Source: Ornithinimicrobium pekingense DSM 21552
GTDB taxonomy: Bacteria > Actinomycetota > Actinomycetes > Actinomycetales > Dermatophilaceae
Assembly: GCF_000421185.1 (NCBI RefSeq)
Contig: NZ_ATWJ01000011.1
Location: 280,495 to 344,494 of the forward strand
Reading direction: 5' to 3'
Length of the DNA stretch: 64,000 nt
Part shown: one piece after another, positions 1-8,013 of the stretch
Numbering within the stretch: the stretch's first letter is position 1
Layout of the letters: the number at the start of each line of letters is the position of its first letter
Program-made: the position numbers and the translations under genes
The notes under the pieces: generated by a model
What the model was told of the DNA's origin: nothing
The model's database searches: none
Seen by the model: the letters and a program-made list of their open reading frames with translations, nothing else

Positions 1-337
1 CGGCGGCCTTCGCGTCCTCCTCGGCCTCGCGGGCCTCGGCGGCCCGGGTGAGCAGCGCCTCGGAGGTGGAGCCCAGCAGGGTGACGACCTGGTCGAGCGA
101 GGCAGAGCGGCCGGGCCCCTCCGTCGCCGTGGCGGACCCGGTCGAGTCGCCGGTCGGGGCGGAGTCCTCGGTGGTGTCCTGCCCGCCGATGACGGCGGTC
201 ACGGCGTCGGGGTCGACGGGGCCGGTGATGACGACGCCCGCAGGCTCCTGACGGGCCTGCGCGGTGGCGTCCATCCAGAGCCAGGCGCCCGTGAGGCCGA
301 CGAGCACCAGGGCCACGACCGAGGCGAGGATCTTCAT
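1..337 (-). CDS. Membrane-anchored protein, N-terminal part (cut by window edge)
   Basis: The ATG is at 337 and the frame is open to base 1, giving 112 residues; the C-terminus lies outside the window. The protein begins MKILASVVALVLVGLTGAWL, a signal-anchor or signal-peptide-like hydrophobic stretch (about residues 3-22). A Thr/Ser/Asp-rich linker follows, then an Ala/Glu-rich helical segment ending AAEAREAEEDAKAA that could start a coiled coil. No family is recognisable from this part. An 11-bp-arm palindrome lies 42-65 bp upstream of the start and probably regulates it. An exported or inner-membrane-anchored protein is likely; the function is unknown. Confidence 0.7.
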   Translation of the reverse strand, partial: MKILASVVALVLVGLTGAWLWMDATAQARQEPAGVVITGPVDPDAVTAVIGGQDTTEDSAPTGDSTGSATATEGPGRSASLDQVVTLLGSTSEALLTRAAEAREAEEDAKAA

Positions 338-378
338 GCCACCCAGGATGGCGCACAGCCAGGAGAGCGGCATGAGAC

Positions 379-402
379 GTGCATGAGAGTTCTCTCATGC
401 AC
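379..402. promoter_or_regulatory. Palindromic operator-like site (copy 1)
   Basis: Perfect inverted repeat with 11-bp arms (gtgcatgagag / ctctcatgcac) around a 2-bp centre. It lies 42 bp upstream of the minus-strand start at 337. Nineteen of 20 bases (383-402) recur at 18365-18384, there 35 bp upstream of the UBP zinc-finger gene. Two near-identical copies in front of unrelated genes argue for a regulator-binding site. No T-tract follows on either strand, so a terminator is less likely. Confidence 0.6.
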
Positions 403-436
403 CTCGCACAGCCTGCCTCCGGCAGGCGCACAGGCG

Positions 437-1036
437 CTAGACGGGGATCCCCTCGCCGGGCGCGTGCCCGCTGGAGCGGGCGATGCGCGGGTCGTGGCTG
501 CCGGCCTTCATCCCGATCGCCAGGTGGCCGCCCAGGAAGGCCCCGAACCCGCCCACGGTCATCGCGCCGGCCGTCAGCACCCGCCCGAGCCCGTGCCGGT
601 CGCTGCGCCGGGCGAACCACGACGCCACGTTGAGGCCGAGCGCGATGTTGTTGGCCACGGCGTGCACGCTGGCGACCCGCTTGCTGCGCGCGTCCAGCCC
701 GGCGAACTCCGCCAGACCGGTGATCGCGGTCGGCAGGTAGGCCGCGTTGCCGAGCCCGACGAGCCGCTGGGTCGCCGGACGCATGGCCGGCCCGCCGGTC
801 CAGTCCAGCACGGCTGCGCTCATCCACGCCCCGAGCGGGATGTCGGTCATGACGGGGTGGAGCGCGTGGCCGAGCGGCCCGGAGCGCAGCAGGCTCGCCC
901 GGTCCGGGTCGGAGACGAGGGCGTCCGCGGCGTGCCCGATCCGGCCGGCCAGGCCGTCGAGGGCCTCGGCCGACTCGATGCGCTCGGTCACGCCGGTGAG
1001 GGGGGAGCTGTCGGAGTTCGGGGGCTGCGTCGACAT
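437..1036 (-). CDS. DUF2231 family membrane protein
   Basis: 199 residues from the ATG at 1036. A longer frame exists upstream, but this start gives the natural N-terminus MSTQPPNSDS. The motif GHALHPVMTDIPLGAW (about residues 53-68) is the signature of DUF2231 integral membrane proteins, and four hydrophobic segments follow (about 60-80, 95-115, 125-147, 155-180). The family's function is not established; members are often found near redox or haem-related genes. It is divergent from the downstream SDR gene with about 100 bp between the starts. Family assignment is firm; role unknown. Confidence 0.85.
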   Translation of the reverse strand: MSTQPPNSDSSPLTGVTERIESAEALDGLAGRIGHAADALVSDPDRASLLRSGPLGHALHPVMTDIPLGAWMSAAVLDWTGGPAMRPATQRLVGLGNAAYLPTAITGLAEFAGLDARSKRVASVHAVANNIALGLNVASWFARRSDRHGLGRVLTAGAMTVGGFGAFLGGHLAIGMKAGSHDPRIARSSGHAPGEGIPV

Positions 1037-1140
1037 ACCTGCAATGTAGGGCGGTCCCCGCTCCCCCGCGCCCCGGAGCGACCCCCGCCCGTCGGCCGTC
1101 ACGAAGGGCCGCGAGGGCGCCCAGGCCCTAGGGTCGAGCC

Positions 1141-1944
1141 ATGGCTGGCGACGTGGTGCTGATCAGCGGCGGGGCGCGCGGGATCGGGGAGGCGCTGGCG
1201 CGGGCGCACCGGGAGCGGGGCGACACGGTCGTGGTCGCCGACCTGCACCCGACGGCCGACGACCAGCTGCAGCTCGACGTGCGCGACCCCGACGCCTTCC
1301 GGGCGGTCGCCGAGCGCGTCGTCGCCGAGCACGGGCGCATCGACGTCTTCCACGACAACGCCGGCATCGCCGTCGCGGGCACGATGCCGGAGATGACCCG
1401 CCAGCACTGGGACGACCTCATCGACATCGACCTGCGGGGCGTGGTGCACGGCGTCGACGCGGTCTACCCGCTCATGCGCGCGCAGGGCTTCGGCCACATC
1501 GTCGTCATGGGTTCGCTCGCGGGGATCCTGCCGGTGCCCTCGATGGTGCCCTACTCGGCGGTGAAGTCGGCGGTGGTCACGATGAGCCGGGCGCTGCGGG
1601 TCGAGGCCCGCCGGCACGGGGTGAAGGTCACCGTGGTCTGCCCGGCGTTCGTCGAGACGCCGCTGCTGGACCACATCAACCCGGGTATGCGGCGCACGCG
1701 CGCCAACCGCGTCGGCCTGCGCCTCGTGCGTCAGCTGCAGGGTCCGCCGATGGACCCGGACGCGCTGGCGCGCATCGTGCTCACGGCGCTGCCCCGCAAC
1801 CCCGAGACCGTCCTCGCGCCGCGCCCGCTGGCCCAGCTGGCCGTGCTCGGCGAGCGGCTCGTCCCGGGTGTGGTGCGCTGGGCCAGCGGCCTGGCGGTCG
1901 AGCGCTACCTGACGATGTCCGACAAGGACCGCGCCGACGCGTGA
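1141..1944 (+). CDS. SDR family NAD(P)-dependent oxidoreductase
   Basis: 267 residues from the ATG at 1141. Classical short-chain dehydrogenase features are all present: the nucleotide-binding SGGARGIGEAL near the N-terminus (about residues 9-19), DNAG (about 75), catalytic Ser in VVMGSLAG, and YSAVK (about 139-143) supplying Tyr and Lys. It is a cytoplasmic NAD(P)H-dependent reductase or dehydrogenase; the substrate cannot be told from sequence. The C-terminal tail after residue 190 is rich in Leu/Val/Arg and resembles SDRs acting on hydrophobic substrates. The next genes run on the opposite strand, so it is probably monocistronic. Confidence 0.88.
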   Translation: MAGDVVLISGGARGIGEALARAHRERGDTVVVADLHPTADDQLQLDVRDPDAFRAVAERVVAEHGRIDVFHDNAGIAVAGTMPEMTRQHWDDLIDIDLRGVVHGVDAVYPLMRAQGFGHIVVMGSLAGILPVPSMVPYSAVKSAVVTMSRALRVEARRHGVKVTVVCPAFVETPLLDHINPGMRRTRANRVGLRLVRQLQGPPMDPDALARIVLTALPRNPETVLAPRPLAQLAVLGERLVPGVVRWASGLAVERYLTMSDKDRADA

Positions 1945-1978
1945 GGGGACGTGGGCTCGGCCACCGAGATGCCCGGGG

Positions 1979-2416
1979 TCAGTCCGCGTGCCCCTCGGCG
2001 AGGTAGGCCAGGCGCCGCAGCGTCTCGACGTTGCGCATCCGGATCGACAGGTCCACCGCGGGCCGCGGCGCCATCGCGAAGGGTCCGCTGGTCGGCGTCT
2101 CGGTCATCGTGACCGTGCTGCCGCCCGGCACCGGCTCGACGTCGAGCTCCACCGTGGCCTCGCCGATCGGCCAGAGCCGGGCGCGCATGGCGACGCGGCG
2201 CGGCGGGTCCCACTCCAGCAGCTCGGTGTAGTCGTCGATGAGGGCCGGCCACGCGCCGACCGAGTGGTGGATCCGTGCCCCGACGCCGGGCCACGACTCG
2301 TCCACGTCGCGCATCCTCGAGGCCCCGACCACCCAGACCGGGAAGAGCCAGCCGTTGCCGAGCACCCGGAAGACGGACTCGGGAGAGGCGGCGATCGCCC
2401 TGGTGTTCACTGCCAT
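1979..2416 (-). CDS. SRPBCC family protein (START/Bet v1-like)
   Basis: 145 residues from the ATG at 2416, just after a purine-rich ribosome-binding site. The sequence starts MAVNTRAIAASPESVFRVL, typical of the polyketide cyclase/dehydrase SRPBCC fold, and ends with a C-terminal helix containing an ETLRRLAYLAE segment. These proteins bind hydrophobic ligands in a cavity. It lies 61 bp downstream of the FAD-dependent oxidoreductase on the same strand and is probably co-transcribed, hinting at a shared lipid or terpenoid-like substrate (inference). Confidence 0.82.
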   Translation of the reverse strand: MAVNTRAIAASPESVFRVLGNGWLFPVWVVGASRMRDVDESWPGVGARIHHSVGAWPALIDDYTELLEWDPPRRVAMRARLWPIGEATVELDVEPVPGGSTVTMTETPTSGPFAMAPRPAVDLSIRMRNVETLRRLAYLAEGHAD

Positions 2417-2477
2417 GCGTGCTCCTTCGGTCGGGGGGCGGGGGGTCGGGGGCCGGGTCAGGGATGAGGCGGCCGGG

Positions 2478-3926
2478 TCAGGGTGAGAGGTCGGGCTCGG
2501 CGGTGATGCCGAACTCGTGGCGGAGGGCGGACAGCGCTGCGCGCCACCCGGGTATGCCGTGCACGCCCGGGCCGGGCGGGGTCGCCGACGAGCACAGGTA
2601 GACGCCCTTGGCGGGGGTGCGCCAGGGGTCGAACGAGAGGGTGGGGCGGGCGAGGAGCTGGCGGATCCCGACCTGCCCGACGGCGATGTCGCCCCCGACG
2701 TAGTTGGGGTTGTAGGCCTCCAGGTCCGTCGCCGAGCGCGCGCTCGAGTGGAGCACGACGTCGCGGAACCCGGGGGCGAACTCCTCGATGCGCCGGGTGA
2801 TCGTCTCGGTCGGGTCGAGCGTGGAGCCGGTGGGGACGTGGCTGTAGGCCCACAGCACGTGCCGGCCCTCGGGCGCCCGGGACGGGTCGAAGGTGGTGGG
2901 CTGGGACGCCAGGACGTAGGGCTTGACCGGGTGCTCGCCGCGGGCGATCGCGGCCTCGGCGGCGGCCATCTGGCTCCGCGGCCCGCCCAGGTGGACCGTG
3001 CCGGCCCGGTGCAGGTCGGGGTCGCGCCAGGGCACCGGCTCGGAGAGCGCGAAGTCGACCTTGGCCGCCGCCCCGCCGTAGCGGTAGCGGCGCAGCTGCC
3101 GGGCGTAGCGGCGCGGCAGCCGGTCACCGGCGATGTCGGCGAGCGCCCGGGGGCTGACGTCGAGGATGACCGCGGCCGCGTCGCCGAGCTCGTCGAGGCT
3201 GGAGACGTGATGACCGGTGACGAGCTCGGCCCCGTGCGCGCGGGCGTCGTCGGCCAGCGCGTCGGCCATGGCCTGGCTGCCGCCGACCGGGATCGGCCAG
3301 CCGCCGATGTGCGCGGAGGCGGCGAGCACCATACCCGCGGCGGCCCAGCCCAGCCCGGGCATCGGCTGGATCGGGTGGGCCATCGCCCCGGTGAGCAGGG
3401 CCGGGGCCTCCTCGGTCTCCCAGCGGCGGTTCCACAGCGGGGAGGCCTGCTCGAGCACCGGCAGGCCGATGCGCAGCAGGCCCAGCGGGTCCAGAGGCGG
3501 GCGCAGCGGGGTGTCGGCGACCAGCCTGCTGACCAGGTCGGGCTGGTCGACGAAGGGGCGCAGAAGGGAGCGGTAGGCCCGCGCGTCCACCCCGAGGCCC
3601 TCGGCGGTGCGCTGAAGGTCACGGAAGGCCGGGACGACGCGGTCGGCGTCGAGCCCGTGGGCGAAGGGGATCTCGGGGTCGACGAACTGCACGCGCTCCC
3701 GCAGCCCGAAGCGGGCGAAGAAGGTCGAGGCGTAGGCCATCGGGTGCACGGCCGAGCAGATGTCGTGGCGGTAGCCGGGCAGCGTGACCTCGGTGGTCCG
3801 GGCCCCTCCCCCGATCTCGTCCATCCGCTCCAGGACGCGCACCGGCACCCCGGCCCGGGCGAGCGTGACGGCGGCGGCCAGGCCGTTGGGCCCGGCGCCG
3901 ACGACGACTGCTCCGCGCTCGGTCAC
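2478..3926 (-). CDS. FAD-dependent oxidoreductase, phytoene desaturase-like
   Basis: 482 residues from a GTG at 3926. This start places the dinucleotide-binding motif VVVGAGPNGLAAAVTLARAG right at the N-terminus, as is usual; an upstream in-frame ATG at 4028 would add an atypical Arg/Ser-rich leader. The second FAD-contact region (RTTEVTLPGYRHDICSAVHP) and the C-terminal PGPGVHGIPGW..A segment match the CrtI/phytoene-dehydrogenase-like amine oxidase family (COG1233), whose actinobacterial members are mostly uncharacterised. Length is normal. It is followed by the SRPBCC gene. Confidence 0.85.
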   Translation of the reverse strand: MTERGAVVVGAGPNGLAAAVTLARAGVPVRVLERMDEIGGGARTTEVTLPGYRHDICSAVHPMAYASTFFARFGLRERVQFVDPEIPFAHGLDADRVVPAFRDLQRTAEGLGVDARAYRSLLRPFVDQPDLVSRLVADTPLRPPLDPLGLLRIGLPVLEQASPLWNRRWETEEAPALLTGAMAHPIQPMPGLGWAAAGMVLAASAHIGGWPIPVGGSQAMADALADDARAHGAELVTGHHVSSLDELGDAAAVILDVSPRALADIAGDRLPRRYARQLRRYRYGGAAAKVDFALSEPVPWRDPDLHRAGTVHLGGPRSQMAAAEAAIARGEHPVKPYVLASQPTTFDPSRAPEGRHVLWAYSHVPTGSTLDPTETITRRIEEFAPGFRDVVLHSSARSATDLEAYNPNYVGGDIAVGQVGIRQLLARPTLSFDPWRTPAKGVYLCSSATPPGPGVHGIPGWRAALSALRHEFGITAEPDLSP

Positions 3927-3984
3927 CCTCCCGAGTATGGCAACTGCCGAGGTCAGCGTCCCGGCGAACGGGAGCGCCGCCCCG

Positions 3985-4347
3985 TCAGATCGTCTCGACC
4001 CGCGCGGTGAGCTCCCCGCCGGCGTCACCGGTGTTGACCACGCCCTGCGGCTCGAGCAGCAGCGCCTTGACCTCGCCGTCGGCGCGCGGGCAGTGCTCGA
4101 CGCCGCGCGGGACCACGAAGAGCTGGCCCGGCCCGAGCACGACGTCGCGGTCGCGCAGCTGGATCGTCAGCTGCCCGTCGAGCACGAGGAAGAGCTCGTC
4201 GGTGTCCTCGTGCCGGTGCCAGACGAAGTCGCCCTTGACCTTGACCAGCTTGACCTCGTAGTCGTTGAGCCGCGCCACCAGCTTGGGCGACCAGTGCTCG
4301 GAGAACAGCGCGAACTTCTCCTCCAGGTCGACGACCTCCTCACTCAT
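3985..4347 (-). CDS. Small cupin-domain protein
   Basis: 120 residues from the ATG at 4347. A single cupin barrel is visible: the first motif WHRHEDTDELFLVLDG (His, His, Glu metal ligands, about residues 43-58) and the second motif PGQLFVVPRGVEHCPRA (about 72-88, His ligand). Such proteins occur as small metal-dependent isomerases, dioxygenases or regulatory folds; the substrate is not evident. It lies 59 bp upstream of the GTG of the FAD oxidoreductase on the same strand and may be the first gene of that unit. Confidence 0.85.
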   Translation of the reverse strand: MSEEVVDLEEKFALFSEHWSPKLVARLNDYEVKLVKVKGDFVWHRHEDTDELFLVLDGQLTIQLRDRDVVLGPGQLFVVPRGVEHCPRADGEVKALLLEPQGVVNTGDAGGELTARVETI

Positions 4348-4367
4348 GGTCCGAGCCTGCCACGCGC

Positions 4368-6578
4368 TCAGACCGTGACCCGCACCGGTGCGTCGCGCTG
4401 CACGTCGGTGCCGTCGCCGATCTGGCCGTACCAGTTGTCGCCCCAGCACCGCACCTCGCCGCCGGTCGTCAGGGCGCAGACGTGCCGGTAGCCGGCCGCG
4501 ACCTGCGCCGTGGTCCCGCCGCCCAGGCCCTGGACCGGACCGGGTGTGGCGCGCGGCTCGCTCGCCGCCCCCACCCCGAGGGTCCCGAACGTGTTCGCCC
4601 CCCAGCACACGGTGGCTGCCGCCGTCGTGAGTGCGCAGTTGAAGCCGGATCCGCTGGCGTCCACGGCGGTCGCGCTGCCCGGGCCGAGCCCACCGACCTC
4701 CACCGGGACCAGCGACCAGTAGCCACCACCTCCGGGGTGGGGGTATCCCAGCCCACCCTCGGCGTTGTCGCCCCAGCACCGCACGGCGCCCTCCCGCGTG
4801 ACCGCGCAGCCGTGGTGCACGCCCGCGGAGACCTGGGCGGTGGTGCCCGGGCCCAGGCCGCTGACCTGGCTGGGGGTGGTGCGCTCGACGTCGGTGCCGT
4901 CCCCGAGCCCGCCGACGACGTTGGAGCCCCAGCACAGGGCGGCGCCGTCGGTGCGCACGGCGCAGGTGCTCAGGTAGGTGGCGTCGACCTGGCGCGTGGT
5001 CCCCGGCCCCAGACCGGAGACCAGGGCGGGCCAGGCCTGCGACCCGCCCTTCTCCATACCGATCCCGAGCTGGCTGGAGGAGTTGGATCCCCAGCACCGC
5101 GTCGCGCCGGTGATGCTGAGCGCGCAGGCGTGCTTCTGGCCGGTGGTGACCTGCACGGTCGTGCCGGCGCCGAGCCGGGGAATGTCGACCACCTCCGTGC
5201 TGTGGGTGCCGTAGGGCCCGGCGAGCGTGCCGTCGTGGTTGGATCCCCAGCACCGCACCGCCCCGTCGGTCGTCAGCGCGCAGGTGAACCCTCCGCCGAC
5301 CGCGACCGAGCGGGTGGTGCCGGCGCCGAGGCCCTTGACGGAGACCGGGGACGGGCTGGCGGTCGTGGTGCCGTCGCCGAGCTGCCCGGCCCCGTTGTAG
5401 CCCCAGCAGCGCACCGCCCCGGCCGCCGTGACGGCGCACGAGTGGCCGGCGTCCGCCGCGACACTCGCGGTCGGGAGCAGCTGGCCGGGTCGGGCGGCCG
5501 CCGAGGCTGCCTGCAGGGTCGCGTCGCACACGGCGCCCGGGCCGCCGAGCGCCAGCACGCGGTCGGGCGTCACCAGGGACAGGTATGCGGTGACGCTCGC
5601 CGGGAGCGCGCCGCAGCGCTGCGTGACCAGCAGCACCGGACCGTCGGCCAGGACGCCGGCGGCGACCGCGTCCGCGAGCGTGTCACCGCGGGCGAGATAG
5701 ACCGTCGAGGGGGCCTCGGGGAAGGCCCGTCCCGCGAGCGAGGCCGCGGTGTCGTAGCGGTTGCTGCCGTGGACCCGGTCGGGCCGGTGGTAGGAGTAGG
5801 GAAGCTCCTGCAGCGTGGAGTCGGCGACGACGGTGGGGCCGCCGATGCCGACCGCCTGCGGGGACGCGAGCCGGGCGAGCTCCCACAGGACCGCCGTGGG
5901 GTAGGACCCGTCGGGCCGGACCAGCAGCACCGGGCCGTCGGTCAGCGACCCCGCGGCGACCGCGTCGGCGTAGGCCGTGCCGTTGGCGACGTAGACGGGC
6001 CCCTCGGTCTGCCCCCGGTAGACGCGCTCGCTGATGAGGGCCGCGGTGTCGTAGCGGTTGTCGCCGGCGATCCGGTCGGTGGCTCGCCCGGCGGCCGCGG
6101 CGCGCAGGGTGTCCTCGCACACGGCCCCCGGTCCGCCGAGCGCGACGACCTGCCGGGGCGCGAGGCGGGTGATCTCGGCCTGCACCGCGGCCGGGACGGT
6201 CCCGCACGGGCGCACGAGCAGGATGGGCCCGTCGGTCAGCATGCCGCCCGCGACCGCGTCGGCGAACTCGTCGCCGCGGGCCAGGTAGACCGCCTCGGAC
6301 CCACCGGGGAACGCCCGGCGCGAGATGGCCGCCGACGTGGCGTAGCGGTCGGAACCGCCGACGCGGCCGGTGGTGGCGGCCGGGCCGAGGTCGGTCGTTG
6401 CGGCCGGGCCGAGGTCGGTCGTCGCGGCGGTGCCCGCGGTCGGGGCCGGCGTCGCCGACGTTCGGGTCGGTTCTGCGGCCGCGGCCTGCGCCGAGGGACT
6501 GCCCATCGCGGCTGCGACCAGGAGTGCGACGACGATCACCACCCACCTGGTCATGGTCTGCTCCATCGCACCCACCAT
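4368..6578 (-). CDS. Secreted cell-wall-binding repeat / RCC1-repeat protein
   Basis: 736 residues. The ATG at 6578 is chosen because GGGGAG lies 7-8 bases upstream; in-frame ATGs at 6566 and 6554 are alternatives. A signal peptide (VVIVVALLVAAAMGSPSAQA) is followed by a Thr/Ala/Pro linker containing an 8-residue duplication. Three cell-wall-binding type 2 repeats come next (about residues 70-345; each with a (D/N)RY(A/D)T motif and a GGPGAVC or GGPTVV end). Then seven RCC1/beta-propeller repeats follow (about 370-736), recognisable by C-(A/S)-(V/L)-...-(R/V/L)CWG(S/D/Y/A)N. The probable architecture is a wall-attached seven-bladed propeller for surface interactions. It is divergent from the lipoprotein at 6626 with under 50 bp between starts. 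Confidence 0.88.
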   Translation of the reverse strand: MVGAMEQTMTRWVVIVVALLVAAAMGSPSAQAAAAEPTRTSATPAPTAGTAATTDLGPAATTDLGPAATTGRVGGSDRYATSAAISRRAFPGGSEAVYLARGDEFADAVAGGMLTDGPILLVRPCGTVPAAVQAEITRLAPRQVVALGGPGAVCEDTLRAAAAGRATDRIAGDNRYDTAALISERVYRGQTEGPVYVANGTAYADAVAAGSLTDGPVLLVRPDGSYPTAVLWELARLASPQAVGIGGPTVVADSTLQELPYSYHRPDRVHGSNRYDTAASLAGRAFPEAPSTVYLARGDTLADAVAAGVLADGPVLLVTQRCGALPASVTAYLSLVTPDRVLALGGPGAVCDATLQAASAAARPGQLLPTASVAADAGHSCAVTAAGAVRCWGYNGAGQLGDGTTTASPSPVSVKGLGAGTTRSVAVGGGFTCALTTDGAVRCWGSNHDGTLAGPYGTHSTEVVDIPRLGAGTTVQVTTGQKHACALSITGATRCWGSNSSSQLGIGMEKGGSQAWPALVSGLGPGTTRQVDATYLSTCAVRTDGAALCWGSNVVGGLGDGTDVERTTPSQVSGLGPGTTAQVSAGVHHGCAVTREGAVRCWGDNAEGGLGYPHPGGGGYWSLVPVEVGGLGPGSATAVDASGSGFNCALTTAAATVCWGANTFGTLGVGAASEPRATPGPVQGLGGGTTAQVAAGYRHVCALTTGGEVRCWGDNWYGQIGDGTDVQRDAPVRVTV
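6376..6423 (-). repeat. 24-bp tandem duplication in coding sequence
   Basis: Two consecutive 24-bp units differing at one base (6376-6399 and 6400-6423) encode the duplicated octapeptide TTDLGPAA just after the signal peptide of the wall-binding protein. It is in frame, so copy-number change would only alter linker length. Confidence 0.85.
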
Positions 6579-6625
6579 GACGTGCTCCCCTGCGTCGGCC
6601 CTGCGGTGCCCCGAAGATAGTGCAC

Positions 6626-7561
6626 ATGAGGGTGGCAGGCGCGTTCAGGCACCGGGTGGCGGTCGTGGCCGGGCTGCTCGTCCTCGCCCTGCCCGTGGCG
6701 TGCTCGGGGTCGGCGCAGCCCCCGACGACCCCGGCACCGACGTCACCGGACGCGAGCGTCGCCCCGACGCTGAGCGCCGTGCTGTGGCAGTCGCGGATGG
6801 ACCTGGACGACCGGCAGGTGCAGGTCAAGCTCCGCAACGACGGCTCCGGCGAGGTGGTGGTGGAGCGTATGGCGTTGCGCTCCTCCGCGTTCGACGAGCC
6901 GATGGTCTACCGCAGGCGGGGCAGCGTCCTGGGTGCCGGGCGGGCGGTCGACATGCCGGTCGTGCTGAGCGGGCCGGTCTGCGGTGCGGCGGCGGGCCGG
7001 CACGTCGCCGAGGTCGACTACCGGCTGGCGGACGGGACCAGGGGGACGGTCGAGGTGGTGGCCTCCGACGAGCACGATCAGGTCGCCGAGCTGCATACGG
7101 CCGAGTGCTTCGCCCTCGAGGTGGCCGAGGTCGCCAGTCTCTCGGTGCAGGGCCTGCCCCGCGTGGTCTCGCGGGACGGGCTGGTCGCCGCTGAGCTGAC
7201 GGTCGACGTGCAGGCGAGGGGTCAGGGTGCCGGTGGGCGTGAGCTGCACCTCCGGCACATGAGCGGCACGACGCTGCTGCAGCACGTCGACCCGCTCACC
7301 CTCGAGCGGCTGCCCGACGGCCTCCCGCTCGACCTCATGGCCCCCGCCACCGGGACGCGCTCCTTCGCCGTCACTCTCGTCCCGGGCCGGTGCGACGCCC
7401 ACGCGATCGCCGAGGACAAGCAGGGCACCCGCTTCCGTGTCACGGTCGACCTCGACGGCCGCCAGGGCCAGGTCGCGCTCGTGGCACCGGACGACGTCAA
7501 GGTGGCGCTCTACGACTACGTCCGCGAGGCCTGTGCGTCCGTCGACACGGGCGGCGGCTGA
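6626..7561 (+). CDS. Putative lipoprotein of unknown function
   Basis: 311 residues from the ATG at 6626 (a GTG at 6620 is an alternative start). The N-terminus has positive residues, a hydrophobic core VAVVAGLLVLALPVAC and a Cys at about residue 26, followed by a Ser/Pro/Thr-rich linker; the box LPVAC is a slightly imperfect lipobox. The remainder is beta-rich and has three further Cys residues (in GPVCGAA, AECFALE, GRCDAHA), suggesting disulphides outside the cell. No known family recognised. It shares a very short divergent promoter region with the wall-binding protein and is followed by a hairpin terminator at 7692-7722. Confidence 0.7.
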   Translation: MRVAGAFRHRVAVVAGLLVLALPVACSGSAQPPTTPAPTSPDASVAPTLSAVLWQSRMDLDDRQVQVKLRNDGSGEVVVERMALRSSAFDEPMVYRRRGSVLGAGRAVDMPVVLSGPVCGAAAGRHVAEVDYRLADGTRGTVEVVASDEHDQVAELHTAECFALEVAEVASLSVQGLPRVVSRDGLVAAELTVDVQARGQGAGGRELHLRHMSGTTLLQHVDPLTLERLPDGLPLDLMAPATGTRSFAVTLVPGRCDAHAIAEDKQGTRFRVTVDLDGRQGQVALVAPDDVKVALYDYVREACASVDTGGG

Positions 7562-7691
7562 TCGGGTGCCCTGCCGCCAGGAAACGGCTACCGAGGAGTA
7601 GTCTCCGAGGTGCGACCCGGTGCCGTGGATGAACCGCCGTGTCGTGCTCAGCACCTGTTCGATCCCTGTTCTCGAACAACCCGCTGAGAGG

Positions 7692-7722
7692 CGCCTCCTT
7701 CCGGCGCTGCCGGAGGGAGGCG
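7692..7722 (+). terminator. Hairpin terminator after lipoprotein gene
   Basis: Arms cgcctccttccggc (7692-7705) and gccggagggaggcg (7709-7722) pair over 14 bases with one G-U pair and a 3-base loop; TTT follows. It stands 130 bases after the stop at 7561. Confidence 0.55.
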
Positions 7723-7743
7723 TTTCCATGCCGGCGAAGCACG

Positions 7744-7773
7744 CTCGTGCGGGGGAAGTTTCCCCCGCACGAG
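7744..7773. repeat. Perfect 14-bp inverted repeat
   Basis: Arms ctcgtgcgggggaa (7744-7757) and ttcccccgcacgag (7760-7773) are perfectly complementary around gt. It is not followed by a T-tract on the plus strand. It may be a second terminator, an RNA structure or an operator. Confidence 0.6.
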
Positions 7774-7983
7774 AAGACTGCCCAGGCGCAGGACACCCTG
7801 CCCGGCAGAGGACACGGCGCGCGCCACGACCTGACACGCCCGCCGATGGCAAAGGTTTGACCAAGTCCCTTCCGGTGCCGCGTGCGCTTCGTTAGGTTCC
7901 GGACCAGGTGACGGCCGCACGACCCGAGGCGGCCGCCGCCTTTCCCTGCAACCTGCAGCGACGCACGGTGCTCCGACGGGACG

Positions 7984-8012
7984 CTCGTGCGCCGCCGAGA
8001 ACGGAGCACGAG
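7984..8012 (+). promoter_or_regulatory. Hairpin overlapping the RBS of the P1 peptidase gene
   Basis: ctcgtgc (7984-7990) is complementary to gcacgag (8006-8012), which overlaps the end of the ggag ribosome-binding site (8004-8007) and abuts the ATG at 8014. Folding would partly hide the translation start, so translational control is possible (inference). Confidence 0.35.
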
Positions 8013-8013
8013 C

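Larger units (their letters stand above)
7562..8013. other. Intergenic region with several hairpins, no gene
   Basis: About 450 bases without a convincing gene. Short frames on both strands lack ribosome-binding sites and family resemblance. It contains three inverted repeats (7692-7722, 7744-7773, 7984-8012). The 11-mer acgctcgtgcg occurs twice (7741 and 7981), once in each of the latter two hairpins. The right part must carry the promoter of the P1 peptidase gene. Confidence 0.6.

Noticed and set aside
379..402. Reading the first palindrome as a terminator of the DUF2231 gene
   Set aside because: No T-tract on the minus strand, and the near-identical copy at 18365-18384 lies upstream of a start codon rather than after a stop.
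1979..3622. A 547-codon minus-strand frame that includes the SRPBCC protein at its end
   Set aside because: Only the last 145 codons carry a recognisable protein; the rest is antisense-free but out of frame with the FAD oxidoreductase and consists of Arg/Pro/Ser-rich shadow sequence.
7655..7680. tRNA-like T-loop (gttcgatccctgttc)
   Set aside because: No acceptor stem, D-arm or anticodon arm can be built around it.
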